Assembly (NCBI GenBank): GCA_001603165.1
Contig: LVBN01000057.1
Location: 1-35,872, forward strand
Length of the DNA stretch: 35,872 nt
Reading direction: 5' to 3'
Source of the DNA: Spirochaetales bacterium Spiro_12
GTDB taxonomy: Bacteria > Spirochaetota > Spirochaetia > Treponematales > Rectinemataceae
Shown: piece after piece, positions 1 through 7,616 of the stretch
Position numbering within the stretch: position 1 is the stretch's first letter
Layout: each line of letters opens with the position of its first letter
Notes under the pieces: model-generated
Seen by the model: only the letters and a program-made list of their open reading frames with translations
Database searches by the model: none
Told to the model about the DNA's origin: nothing
Position numbers and translations under genes: made by a program

Positions 1-1
1 T

Positions 2-985
2 CTTAGCATACTGCGGTCCGGGGACATGGCCGAAAAATTTGGGGGACTCGACGCGGTGGCGCATTTCGCCGGTCGGGTGGACTACAGGCGCCGTATGCGG
101 CGCGAAGTGTGGGATATCGACGTACTGGGCGCGAAAAAGGTCTTCGACGCCGCATTGAAGGCGAAAGTGCCGAGGCTGCTCTATGTTTCCTCCATCTGCG
201 CCTTGGGCGCCGGTAGCCTGCGGTATGACCAGACAGCCGCGCTCCCGGCGGCGCCGTCCGCGGCAACACCTGGGCGAACGCGATTCGCGGACGAGCGTTC
301 AACTCCCTACGGTGCGTCGAATTGGCCGACCTCCTTCGCCTCCCCCCGGGAGGCCCTGGCCGCCGTCGATGCCTCGGAGGACGGGGATTATAGCTTTATC
401 GAATCCATGGAGCTTGCCTATTTCGACGCCAAACTCGCCGCCTGGGAACTTGCCAAGCGGTATTCCCGCGAAAAGGGGCTTCCTGTCATTACAATTTTCC
501 CCGGGACCGCCGTCGGCCCCGGGGACCTGAACAGCGGAATTTCGAAATTGGTGAATTCCGTATGGGAGGGAAAACTGCGTTTCGCGCCCCCGGGCGCGAC
601 AGCCTTTATGGATTCCAGGGATCTCGGCGCGGGCGCCTCGCTCGCCCTTTTGGAAGGAAAGATCGGCGAAGCCTACGTAATCGCCGGCAGGGATGAGCAC
701 AACCTCAGGTATAAAAATTTTATGGAACTGGTGGCAGGTATCGCCCAAAGGGAAAATGGAAGAAATGGCGCGGGCATCAGCGCCATCCCTCCCGGGCCGG
801 CGCTTTTCGCCGCCGCCATCGTGGAGCAAGTCCTGCCCGAGAGTCCGCTTTCAAAAGCGCTGATCCTTTCGGGAAGCGTCCAAAACGTCTGCACTTCGGC
901 CAAGGCCCGGCGGGAGCTTGGCTATGAACCTCGCGCCGATTTGACCGAGAGTGTTATTGCCTGCAGGAAGTTTTCGCGAAGCTAG
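2..985 (+). CDS. NAD(P)-dependent epimerase/dehydratase family protein, 5'-truncated by window edge
   Basis: The reading frame is open to the left edge of the window, so the start and the N-terminal GxxGxxG dinucleotide-binding loop lie outside it. About 327 residues are visible. Counted from the first Met (position 26), the frame shows the HFAG stretch after beta-4 (about residues 13-16), a YVSS strand (53-56), a catalytic-type YxxxK (Y132, K136) and the FPGTAVGPGD segment that follows the active site in extended SDRs. These support an extended short-chain dehydrogenase such as a nucleoside-diphosphate-sugar epimerase or dihydroflavonol reductase-like enzyme. The substrate cannot be told. 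The stretch between the SS strand and YxxxK is unusually long and Ala/Pro-rich (about residues 65-125), which may be a family-specific insertion. The next gene is convergent, about 115 bp downstream. Confidence 0.8.
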   Translation, partial: LSILRSGDMAEKFGGLDAVAHFAGRVDYRRRMRREVWDIDVLGAKKVFDAALKAKVPRLLYVSSICALGAGSLRYDQTAALPAAPSAATPGRTRFADERSTPYGASNWPTSFASPREALAAVDASEDGDYSFIESMELAYFDAKLAAWELAKRYSREKGLPVITIFPGTAVGPGDLNSGISKLVNSVWEGKLRFAPPGATAFMDSRDLGAGASLALLEGKIGEAYVIAGRDEHNLRYKNFMELVAGIAQRENGRNGAGISAIPPGPALFAAAIVEQVLPESPLSKALILSGSVQNVCTSAKARRELGYEPRADLTESVIACRKFSRS

Positions 986-1038
986 GTTCTCCATACTTTT
1001 TATGATTCCGAATCCCTTAATCCATTAATCAATCAACC

Positions 1039-1096
1039 CCGGAGTTCCGGAACAGGCGTCCTCGACGGGAAAAGCCGGAGTTCCATAAAACAGGCG
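1039..1096. repeat. short imperfect direct repeat in intergenic DNA
   Basis: CCGGAGTTCC followed shortly by AACAGGCG occurs twice, at 1039-1058 and 1075-1096. The copies differ by a 2-4 nt spacer. It lies between the convergent epimerase and deoxynucleoside kinase genes. No function is evident; it looks like a local duplication. Confidence 0.5.
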
Positions 1097-1100
1097 GGGC

Positions 1101-1745
1101 TTACATCTCGTAGGGGAATAGCAGGTTCTGCGGGTCCTGGAGGCGTTTTTTCACCGTTCCGCAAATAGCGGCCAGATCCCGGGAGTCTTCCACGAAATCG
1201 AACCTGTCGCCGGGTATGGTGAGAACAGGGGCGAGGGTAAAGCCTTGGATCCATTCCTCGTAGAGTCTGTTCAATCCTTGCAGATAGGGCTCGGGAATGG
1301 TGGTTTCGAAATCCCTGGCCCGTTTCGCTATATGATTTTTCAGCGTTTCCACCGAGGAGCGGATGTAGATGACGAGATCGGGAGGCGGGAGAATGGACGC
1401 GATGGTCTGGTACAGTTCCAGGTAGGTCGCCCACTCTTCCTCGTCCATGGCTCCCTGAAGATACAGGTTTTTCGCGAAAACCTCGGCGTCTTCGTAGAGG
1501 GAGCGATCCTGAACCACCGAGCGGGGGTCGCCCGCCAGCCTGCGGTGGGCCTTCGCCCTGCTGGTGAGAAAGAAAACCTGGGAGTGGAAGGCCCAGCGCT
1601 TCATATCCGCGTAGAAGTCCTTGAGAAAGGGATTTTCCGCCACGGGCTCGAAATAGGGCGCATAACCCAGCTTTTTCGAGAGCAGACTCACGAGGGTGGA
1701 TTTACCTGCTCCTATATTGCCCGCAAGCACCAGGTATTTTTTCAT
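1101..1745 (-). CDS. deoxynucleoside kinase (dGK/dAK/dCK family)
   Basis: A 214-aa protein of the dNK family (PF01712), which phosphorylates deoxyribonucleosides with ATP in the cytoplasmic salvage pathway. Visible motifs are the P-loop GNIGAGKST (residues 9-17), the FEPVAENPFL segment with the catalytic-type Glu (32-41), FHSQVFFLTSR (53-63, Gln and Arg of the nucleoside pocket), the DRS motif (80-82, the family ERS/DRS triad) and an Arg-rich LID segment, HIAKRARDFE. Length is normal for bacterial dGK/dAK enzymes. Substrate preference (purine or pyrimidine) cannot be read from the sequence. The ATG at 1745 is directly in front of the P-loop strand; no clear Shine-Dalgarno is seen. The upstream gene on the same strand ends 77 bp away. 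Confidence 0.9.
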   Translation of the reverse strand: MKKYLVLAGNIGAGKSTLVSLLSKKLGYAPYFEPVAENPFLKDFYADMKRWAFHSQVFFLTSRAKAHRRLAGDPRSVVQDRSLYEDAEVFAKNLYLQGAMDEEEWATYLELYQTIASILPPPDLVIYIRSSVETLKNHIAKRARDFETTIPEPYLQGLNRLYEEWIQGFTLAPVLTIPGDRFDFVEDSRDLAAICGTVKKRLQDPQNLLFPYEM

Positions 1746-1822
1746 CGACGTTTGATTCGGACCGCTATTACCCTAGCCTTGGCGCGGCGTTTTTGCAAGG
1801 TAGAGCCGGCCGCCGCGAGACC

Positions 1823-2734
1823 TCAGCTGGCTATCGGGAAATCGTCCGGGTCCGAATCGGCTTCGGCGGAGGGCGTCGTGGATGAAAGGCCGAAGCCTGG
1901 CTCCGCTGCCGGCAACGCACTTTTGCTGTCGCTGTCGCTCTCGGCCAGGCGGAGGAGGAGAGAAATTTTCGAAAGCGCGGCGGGAAGGGCTTCGATGATC
2001 GAGCGCCGCTCTCCGGCTCCGCTGGGATCCAGCGCCAGGATTTCCCTGGAAAATTCATCCATGAGGGGCGGACGCTGTCCGAAAAGGCCGCGCAGGGTTT
2101 CTTCCCCGGTGAAAATTCTTTCTCCGCGATCGGCGAGGGGAGGCATCTTGTCGCAGAGGGCGAAGCTTGGTCGCCCTTTCTTGTCAAGAACGGCGCAGTA
2201 TCCGAACAGTCTGCATACCAAGGCCCGCCCGGGATAGACCATGCAGTTCTCGCCGGGTTTATCCGGGTTCCAAAAGGGGCAGGCCTTATCGGAATCCCAG
2301 GTTTCGCCGGCTTTTTCCGACTCCTCGATCCTGCCGAGAAAAGGATCGATGAGGTCCCTTTTTTCCACCAGGAGGTAGAGAGCCAGCCGTTCGGCCTCGA
2401 GGGCTGTGACATCCGGGGTGAAGTGGATACAGCAGGTACCGCAGCGCCGCGGGCAGGCGATGGGATTGCCCGCCTGGGTCGAGGCCTGTTTGAAATACTG
2501 CTGGGAGTCTTCGATTCGGGCGTAAATTCTGTCCAAAGCGCTGAATCGCCTCATCAGGGTGCTGTTCCACAGGGCTGGCTGCATGATAAATCTCTTTTGG
2601 CATCCATTAGTTAGCTTTTCGGCGCCGCGGCATGATACAGAAGCCTTCTTGCTTTGTTCAATAGGTTGAGCCGGTTTCAAAAGTTTGTTAGCCTTTGATA
2701 TTGGCTTTGTGGTTTCATCTGTTTTCTTGTTCAT
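1823..2734 (-). CDS. YkgJ-type cysteine-cluster protein (putative zinc/iron-chelating domain)
   Basis: The cysteine-cluster domain (PF03692) is clear. With the start at 2734 it has CPRRCGTCC (C94, C98, C101, C102), CPFW (C152), then C164, C174, C180 and C194 in the usual ENCMVYPGRALVCRLFGYC-like context. Family members are thought to bind zinc or iron, possibly as an Fe-S site; their function is not established. The start is uncertain. The frame is open to an ATG at 2836, with further ATGs at 2734 and 2584. Only 2584 has a weak purine-rich AAGAGA upstream, and family homology begins after it. The first 50 codons from 2734 are Lys/Thr-rich and AT-rich, unlike the GC-rich body, so they may be non-coding or foreign DNA. 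The C-terminus (about 260-303) is Ser/Asp/Glu-rich. Confidence 0.75.
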   Translation of the reverse strand: MNKKTDETTKPISKANKLLKPAQPIEQSKKASVSCRGAEKLTNGCQKRFIMQPALWNSTLMRRFSALDRIYARIEDSQQYFKQASTQAGNPIACPRRCGTCCIHFTPDVTALEAERLALYLLVEKRDLIDPFLGRIEESEKAGETWDSDKACPFWNPDKPGENCMVYPGRALVCRLFGYCAVLDKKGRPSFALCDKMPPLADRGERIFTGEETLRGLFGQRPPLMDEFSREILALDPSGAGERRSIIEALPAALSKISLLLRLAESDSDSKSALPAAEPGFGLSSTTPSAEADSDPDDFPIAS

Positions 2735-2772
2735 AGTATGAAAATAGATGAAAACTGCGCATCGTATCGATT

Positions 2773-2806
2773 GATTTTTCAAAACTCGCCTGAGTTTTGA
2801 AAAATC
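2773..2806. repeat. perfect 15-bp inverted repeat (hairpin), 4-nt loop
   Basis: GATTTTTCAAAACTC at 2773-2787 is followed by GCCT and its exact reverse complement at 2792-2806. It sits in an AT-rich 250-bp stretch between the YkgJ-type gene (minus) and the TPR-like gene (plus). No T-run follows on either strand, so it is not a typical terminator. It may be an operator or RNA structure, or fall inside the coding sequence if the 2836 start is used. Confidence 0.8.
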
Positions 2807-2900
2807 CTCGGTTATATGCTTTGTTCCTGTGTTCATAGTATATTATTAGTTCTCCTCTTCCACCGATTTGGTGTACGATGGGAAAAATAAAGGAGTTTTA

Positions 2901-4496
2901 ATGCGCATCGTTTTCAAGAACGCGACGCCGGCCCTGGGACTTTTTTTGTCCCTTGCCTTGCTTTTGTCCGGAGCATCGGTTTTCGCGCAGACAAGCCAGA
3001 CTACGGAGCAGGTCCCGAATTCCGGGGGAACGGTCGAACAAAGCCAAAGCCCTGTGGAGACTGTGGAGCAGCCACAGGTTCCCCCTGAGGCGTCGAATCT
3101 CGCCGAGGCCCTGCCCCGGGGCTCCGAACCCTCCTTCGACACCCTGTTCGGCGATGCCCCGGAACAGGACAAGGCGGTTATAGTCAACGCCGAGAAACTC
3201 GCCTCCCAGGGGAAATGGAAAAGCGCCTGGATCGCCCTGTCCGAGGCCGATCCGGAGAACAACAATCCCTTCCTGCTCGCGGAAAAAATACGCCTGGCCT
3301 TGGACGGATACGCGCAGACGACGATGCATCTTTTTTATGGCTTTGTCGACTTGGCGGAGGGGGAGAATCTGGAAATGCTCCGCTTCGGAGCCCCGGAGAC
3401 CGGCGATTCGATAGACTTCAACCCAGCCCAGATAGTCGATTCCCTTGAAGAGCGCGGCGAGGCCATTCCTCCGGTGCTCTCCCTCAAATTGGGGGATTAT
3501 TACCATACGGTCTGGCAATATTATCAGGGCCAGTGGCTTCTGTCCGACGAAGAAGTGTTGGTCAGGGGAGTGGAAAACTACGACAGGGCTCTCGCATACG
3601 ATCTTTTTTCCCCGGCGAGCCTCGATCACCAGTCCGGCATGCTCATCGCCCTGCAACGCTACGAAGGGGCCGAGAAAATTCTCGCGAAGGCGCTGGAGCT
3701 TTCTCCCGACAACAATGTCCTGAACCTGCGTCTCGCGGAGCTTTATTATTCCGTCGGTCGATTTGAAGCGGTTTATCCTCTGGCCGATAAGGTTATCACC
3801 AGCGCCGCCGATGACAACGAATTGAACGACGGTTATATCGTCGCGATCAGGGCCGGGCTTGCGGCTTTAGATCAGGAAAAGCTGACAAAATATGTGGACG
3901 GTCTCGAACTGAGCTTCCCCGGCGAGTATACCCCCGGTTTGATCCGGCATCTCATCGCCGTACAACTCGGCGATTCGGAAGCGGCCGACGCCGCCGCGGA
4001 TAAGGTAACCGAGATATTCATGGGGAATCCCGAAGTCGTTCGCTCCCTGCTCTCCACCTGGCTTTCGGCCAACGATCCGGATTCCGGCTTCAGGTATCTG
4101 GAGAGGGCGATCGCCAAGGGCGGCGCCGACGACGCCATGGCCTCCTTCTACTTTTATAAAGCGATGCTGAAAGGCGAGGTGGCCGCCCAAGCCGAGGATT
4201 TGCGGCAGGCGCTTCTCGACCTGGATACCGCCAAGGGGTATTTCGTCAGCTCTTATCCCGAGGGTCACGAAATATTCTCTCTTCTGGAAGAAATCAAGGC
4301 GGAATGGGAGAAGGCGCTGAGCCCGCCCGAACCCGAAGCGGTGGCCGCTCCGGGAGCCGAGGCGCCATTGAGTTCGGAAACCCCAGCGGTCGGCAATTCT
4401 TCCGCCGAGCCGACACAGAGTTCCGAAGCGGACGCCGGGTCGGCCGCTTCGGAAACGGGATCCGAGGAAGCTTCGCAGACCGCCGGCACTCCTTAA
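2901..4496 (+). CDS. secreted TPR-like repeat protein, function unknown
   Basis: A 531-aa protein. The ATG at 2901 is chosen because AAGGAG lies 7 nt upstream; the longer frame from 2868 would add 11 residues before a clear signal peptide. The signal peptide has Arg2/Lys6, a Leu-rich core (11-23) and a likely cleavage after VFA (residue 29). The mature part is helical and TPR-like: paired helices around residues 205-300 include the pattern ALELSPDNN followed by LRLAELYYSVGRF, typical of a tetratricopeptide unit. The last 70 residues are low-complexity Pro/Ala/Glu/Ser, probably a disordered tail. It is likely periplasmic or envelope-associated. No enzymatic motif is seen. It is followed by a strong hairpin and then nagA, so it need not be functionally tied to amino-sugar use. 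Confidence 0.8.
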   Translation: MRIVFKNATPALGLFLSLALLLSGASVFAQTSQTTEQVPNSGGTVEQSQSPVETVEQPQVPPEASNLAEALPRGSEPSFDTLFGDAPEQDKAVIVNAEKLASQGKWKSAWIALSEADPENNNPFLLAEKIRLALDGYAQTTMHLFYGFVDLAEGENLEMLRFGAPETGDSIDFNPAQIVDSLEERGEAIPPVLSLKLGDYYHTVWQYYQGQWLLSDEEVLVRGVENYDRALAYDLFSPASLDHQSGMLIALQRYEGAEKILAKALELSPDNNVLNLRLAELYYSVGRFEAVYPLADKVITSAADDNELNDGYIVAIRAGLAALDQEKLTKYVDGLELSFPGEYTPGLIRHLIAVQLGDSEAADAAADKVTEIFMGNPEVVRSLLSTWLSANDPDSGFRYLERAIAKGGADDAMASFYFYKAMLKGEVAAQAEDLRQALLDLDTAKGYFVSSYPEGHEIFSLLEEIKAEWEKALSPPEPEAVAAPGAEAPLSSETPAVGNSSAEPTQSSEADAGSAASETGSEEASQTAGTP

Positions 4497-4522
4497 GCGA
4501 AGCCGGGCGGGCCCTTCGAACC

Positions 4523-4551
4523 CGGGCGAGCCGCCTCTGGCGGCTCGCCCG
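4523..4551 (+). terminator. strong GC hairpin after the TPR-like gene, no T-run
   Basis: CGGGCGAGCCGCC (4523-4535), loop TCT, then the exact 13-nt complement (4539-4551). It lies 27 nt after the TPR-like stop and ends 20 nt before the nagA start. Without a T-tract it may be a weak terminator, an mRNA 3' stabiliser or a nagA leader structure. Confidence 0.55.
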
Positions 4552-4571
4552 AACGATGTGGGGAGGGGCAT

Positions 4572-5738
4572 ATGTCACAGACCTGCATTCACAACGCCAC
4601 CGTCGTGGCTGGATACGCTCTCATGCCCGAGAGCGCCGTGCTCGTGGAAGAGGAGAGGATCGTCGACCTCTTTTCGGAACGGCGCTTTAGGCAAAGGCAT
4701 TTTCCTTCCGATGCCAGCCTTATCGATGCCAAGGGGGCCTATCTGGTCCCCGGCCTGATCGATACCCATATCCACGGTTTCGCGGGCTTTGGTACCGAAG
4801 ACCTTTCCACCGACTCGATTCTCGCCATGTCCAAGGCCCTCGCCGCCTATGGCGTTTCGACATTCTGCCCTACCCTCTACCCTATGTCCGAGGAGGACAT
4901 GATCGCCGGCATTCGGGCGATCATCGCCGCCATAGGCCTGGAACCGGGCTCCAAAATCGCGGGCATCCATCTCGAGGGCCCCTTTATTTCCCCGGCCAGG
5001 CTCGGTGTTCAGCGCGCCGAATTCGCCCGACCGGTGGATATCGACCTGATGCACAGGCTCTATGAGGCCAGCGAGGGGCATATCATAAACATGACCGTGG
5101 CCCCCGAGCTCAAGGGAATGCGGGAGTTGGCCCTTTACTGCGCCAAGACCGGCATAGTCCTCCAGGCGGGCCATACCGACGCCAGCTACGAAAACATGAT
5201 CGAAGGCATGCAGGCGGGCATTCGGCATTCGACCCATTTCTTCAATGCCATGAGCAAGCTCGACCATAGAAATCCCAACGCGGTAGGGGCCATTCTTATA
5301 CAATCGGATTTAAGCTGCGAAATAATAGCCGACGGCAAACACGTCCATCCCGATCTCATACGCCTTCTCGTACGGGATAAGCCCAACACGAATATCGTTC
5401 TCGTCACCGACGCCCTCAAGCCCACCGAACAGAAACAAGGCCCCTTTTTCGCCAACCGCGAGGAGGTGGTCCTGTCGGACGGCCTCTTCCTCCGCGCCGC
5501 CGACCATGTGATCGCCGGCAGCGCCCTCACCATGGTGGAGGGGCTCAAAAACCTGGTCAATTTCGGTATCGCTCCGGAAACCGCCGTTAAGATGGCTTCG
5601 TCCAATCCCGCGCGGATACTCAGGCTTCATCGCCTGGGCGAAATCAGTCCTGGGTTTTTCGCCGATCTTACTTTACTGTCGCCGGATTTCACCGTAATAA
5701 TGAGTATGGTTCGGGGCAGGTTCGTATTCGGGGCTTGA
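4572..5738 (+). CDS. nagA: N-acetylglucosamine-6-phosphate deacetylase
   Basis: A 388-aa amidohydrolase-superfamily enzyme that deacetylates GlcNAc-6-P to GlcN-6-P in the cytoplasm. Visible hallmarks are DTHIHG (H66, H68), HLEGPFISP (metal-ligand Glu135), AGHTDAS (H201), STHFFNAM (H222) with the substrate-binding HRNPNAVGA region after it, ADGKHVHP and the catalytic Asp in VTDAL (D280). Length is normal for NagA. The ATG at 4572 has a GGGGAGGGG Shine-Dalgarno. nagB starts 112 bp downstream on the same strand with no obvious terminator between them, so the two probably form an operon. No NagC-like operator was recognised. Confidence 0.96.
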   Translation: MSQTCIHNATVVAGYALMPESAVLVEEERIVDLFSERRFRQRHFPSDASLIDAKGAYLVPGLIDTHIHGFAGFGTEDLSTDSILAMSKALAAYGVSTFCPTLYPMSEEDMIAGIRAIIAAIGLEPGSKIAGIHLEGPFISPARLGVQRAEFARPVDIDLMHRLYEASEGHIINMTVAPELKGMRELALYCAKTGIVLQAGHTDASYENMIEGMQAGIRHSTHFFNAMSKLDHRNPNAVGAILIQSDLSCEIIADGKHVHPDLIRLLVRDKPNTNIVLVTDALKPTEQKQGPFFANREEVVLSDGLFLRAADHVIAGSALTMVEGLKNLVNFGIAPETAVKMASSNPARILRLHRLGEISPGFFADLTLLSPDFTVIMSMVRGRFVFGA

Positions 5739-5850
5739 GTAGTCCGGCGATTCCGCCGTCTTTACCGAGACCGCCCGATCTACCCTAAAGTTCCCGCCGT
5801 CGAGCCGCATTTCACAATCTCAGGTCAAATGGTAAAAAAGGAGTATTCCG

Positions 5851-6642
5851 ATGCGTGTCATCATCCAACCCACCAGCGAATCGGTCGCCACATGGGCGGC
5901 CAATCATGTGGCGGAAAGAATCCTGGGCGCCCCCGAGGGAAAGCCCTTTGTCCTAGGACTGCCCACCGGGTCCACGCCCCTGGGTATGTACAAAAAACTC
6001 ATCGAGCTGTACAAGGCGGGGAGAATTTCCTTTAAAAACGTGGTCACCTTCAATATGGACGAGTATGTCGGACTCGACGAGGAACATCCGGAGAGCTATC
6101 ATCGGTTTATGTGGGATAATTTCTTTTCCCATATCGATATAAAAAGAGAACACGTCAATATCCTGGATGGGCTGGCATCGGACCTCGACGCCGAGTGTCG
6201 GACTTACGAGACGCGGATTCAGGCGGCGGGCGGCGTGGACCTTTTTATCGGTGGCGTGGGCGCCGACGGGCATATCGCCTTCAACGAACCCGGATCCTCC
6301 CTCTCGTCCCGTACCAGGGTGAAAACCCTCACCAAGGATACGAGGATAGCGAACAGTCGCTTTTTCGGCGGCGATATCAGCAAGGTTCCGACCACCGCCC
6401 TTACCGTGGGCGTCGGAACGGTTATGGACGCCCGGGAAGTGATGATTTTGGTGACCGGCCAAGGCAAGGCCCGGGCGCTAAAGCACGGCGTCGAGGACGG
6501 GGTCAGTCACATGTGGACCATGAGTTGTCTCCAACTTCATCCCAAGGCGATCATCGTCTGCGACGATGACGCCACCCTCGAACTGAAGGTGGGCACGGTG
6601 CGTTACTTCAAGGATATCGAAGCGGAGTTCCTTTCCCGTTAA
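5851..6642 (+). CDS. nagB: glucosamine-6-phosphate deaminase
   Basis: A 263-aa protein of the NagB family, which converts GlcN-6-P to Fru-6-P plus ammonia and so completes the pathway begun by nagA. Conserved blocks are GLPTGSTP (36-43), NMDEY with catalytic Asp70, HPESYHRF (79-86) and the active-site loop [13 protein letters not shown] with D139, H141 and E146, matching E. coli D141, H143 and E148 with a constant offset. The start at 5851 is supported by AAAAAAGGAG 8 nt upstream. Just downstream, 24 bp after the stop, begins a repeat element (6667). Confidence 0.97.
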   Translation: MRVIIQPTSESVATWAANHVAERILGAPEGKPFVLGLPTGSTPLGMYKKLIELYKAGRISFKNVVTFNMDEYVGLDEEHPESYHRFMWDNFFSHIDIKREHVNILDGLASDLDAECRTYETRIQAAGGVDLFIGGVGADGHIAFNEPGSSLSSRTRVKTLTKDTRIANSRFFGGDISKVPTTALTVGVGTVMDAREVMILVTGQGKARALKHGVEDGVSHMWTMSCLQLHPKAIIVCDDDATLELKVGTVRYFKDIEAEFLSR

Positions 6643-6666
6643 GGGTATTTTTTTCCCGTAGTATCT

Positions 6667-6785
6667 GCATCGAAGATTGTTGAGAGAAGGAGGAAATGAG
6701 GGCAGAAGGCGGCTCGGGCTAAGGAAAATCCCCTGCGGCTCTGTCTCAGAAACCTTTCGGGAACCTTTTCAACAATCTTCGATGC
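6667..6785 (+). repeat. MITE-like repeat element, copy A (119 bp, 17-bp perfect terminal inverted repeats)
   Basis: The ends are GCATCGAAGATTGTTGA (6667-6683) and its exact reverse complement (6769-6785). A second copy in opposite orientation lies at 35674-35803. The whole lengths align at roughly 85-90% identity by eye, with one gap of about 10 bp in the middle. A TA dinucleotide lies 2-3 nt outside each end in both copies, compatible with TA-targeted insertion. It has no coding capacity. It occupies a 322-bp gene-free stretch (6643-6964) that also holds a sigma-54 promoter. Confidence 0.85.
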
Positions 6786-6790
6786 AGTAA

Positions 6791-6809
6791 CAAAGGCTAT
6801 TGACCTTTG
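6791..6809. promoter_or_regulatory. inverted repeat CAAAGG-N7-CCTTTG upstream of the sigma-54 promoter
   Basis: A perfect 6-bp inverted repeat lies 40 bp upstream of the -24 element, followed by a direct repeat of AAAGCGGC at 6810-6817 and 6825-6832. It is a possible activator-binding site, although it is closer to the promoter than most enhancer sites. It directly abuts repeat element A. Confidence 0.35.
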
Positions 6810-6848
6810 AAAGCGGCTCGATACAAAGCGGCAATAACCGTACTCATT

Positions 6849-6865
6849 TTGGCACGCTTGTTGCT
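6849..6865 (+). promoter_or_regulatory. sigma-54 (RpoN) -24/-12 promoter of the ferritin-like gene
   Basis: TTGGCACG, 4 nt, then TTGCT matches the RpoN consensus YTGGCACG-N4-TTGCW in every defined position. The invariant GG (6851-6852) and GC (6863-6864) are 12 bp apart, as required. Predicted transcription start is near 6876, giving a leader of about 90 nt before the ATG at 6965. Confidence 0.85.
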
Positions 6866-6964
6866 ATACATGGTGTAGCTCCGCGTTCGGCTATGCCGAT
6901 TCGGTGTGGCCCGGGGTTCAAGGAACATCGGCGGGGACAAAAAGTTATCTTAAGGAGAATTACA

Positions 6965-7495
6965 ATGAGAAGAATAGTACGCGTCATCGCTTTCTCGCTA
7001 ATGGCCGGGGCCGCTCTCGCAGCGGTCGGGGCCGCCTCGGGGCAGGAGGCATCCCTCTATGGGAATGCGGCGGCCAAGGTCGATGATTTACTCACCACCG
7101 AAGACATGCTCCTCTACGCCGCCCAGGACGAGTATCTGGCCCGGGGCGAATATCTGGCGATTCAGAAAAAATTCGGCGCCCTGCGTCCCTTCAGCAACAT
7201 CATGAGGGCCGAGGAAAACCATTTAGCCTGGCTCAAAGATGCCTTTGCGGCTTCTGGTCTGAGTTTCCCCGTCGACGCTTCGGGCGCCTATATCCAGGTT
7301 CCTGTCACCTTGCTGGATGCCTATAAGGCGGGCGTTCAGGCCGAAATCGACAACATCGCCATGTATGACCGCTTCCTGGACACAGCCCTGATCCAGAATC
7401 CCGAAAATAAAGACCTTAAGATACTCTTCACGAATTTGAGGAACGCTTCGGAGAATCACTTGAGGGCATTCCAGAATCAATTGACGAAATACTAA
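6965..7495 (+). CDS. exported ferritin-like (DUF2202-type) four-helix protein
   Basis: A 176-aa protein. The ATG at 6965 follows AAGGAG at 8-nt spacing; an upstream extension to 6800 lacks homology and contains the sigma-54 promoter. The N-terminus (Arg-rich, then about 15 hydrophobic residues, cleavage near residue 26) is a signal peptide. The rest has ferritin-like helices with carboxylate/His metal-ligand candidates: E56 and E62 in QDEYLARGEY, E83, E84 and H86 in RAEENH, E127 in QAEIDN, and E163 and H165 in ASENH. The two ExxH motifs suggest a di-iron or related metal site. It resembles DUF2202-domain proteins, whose role is not settled. Periplasmic location, a sigma-54 promoter and the neighbouring exported MsrA suggest an envelope stress or metal function, which is inference. 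Confidence 0.85.
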   Translation: MRRIVRVIAFSLMAGAALAAVGAASGQEASLYGNAAAKVDDLLTTEDMLLYAAQDEYLARGEYLAIQKKFGALRPFSNIMRAEENHLAWLKDAFAASGLSFPVDASGAYIQVPVTLLDAYKAGVQAEIDNIAMYDRFLDTALIQNPENKDLKILFTNLRNASENHLRAFQNQLTKY

Positions 7496-7580
7496 AAAGG
7501 CGGGAAAAATTGCAACTATAGTACCGGATAACTGCCGGAGAGGCCCGCCTCCTGCCTTTCCGGCTTTAGATACTCCCGTT

Positions 7581-7616
7581 CCGGCTTCGGGATTTACTTT
7601 CCGAAGCCGGTTTTTT
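7581..7616 (+). terminator. rho-independent terminator of the ferritin-like gene
   Basis: CCGGCTTCGG (7581-7590), a 10-nt loop, CCGAAGCCGG (7601-7610) and six T. The T-run is on the plus strand, so it serves the ferritin-like gene. The right arm encodes the last residues of the convergent msrA. Confidence 0.88.

Noticed and set aside
1245-2237. 330-codon plus-strand open frame
   Set aside because: It is antisense to the deoxynucleoside kinase and the YkgJ-type gene, both with clear motifs; the translated product is Arg/Ser-rich shadow sequence.
6696-6722. Tiny open frame (ATG preceded by AAGGAGG) inside repeat element A
   Set aside because: Spacing from the purine run to ATG is only 2 nt, the frame is 8 codons, and the copy in element B has a different length and lacks the AAGGAGG. 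Not treated as coding.
6800-6964. N-terminal extension of the ferritin-like protein
   Set aside because: It contains the sigma-54 promoter and lacks homology; the ATG at 6965 has AAGGAG and begins a signal peptide.
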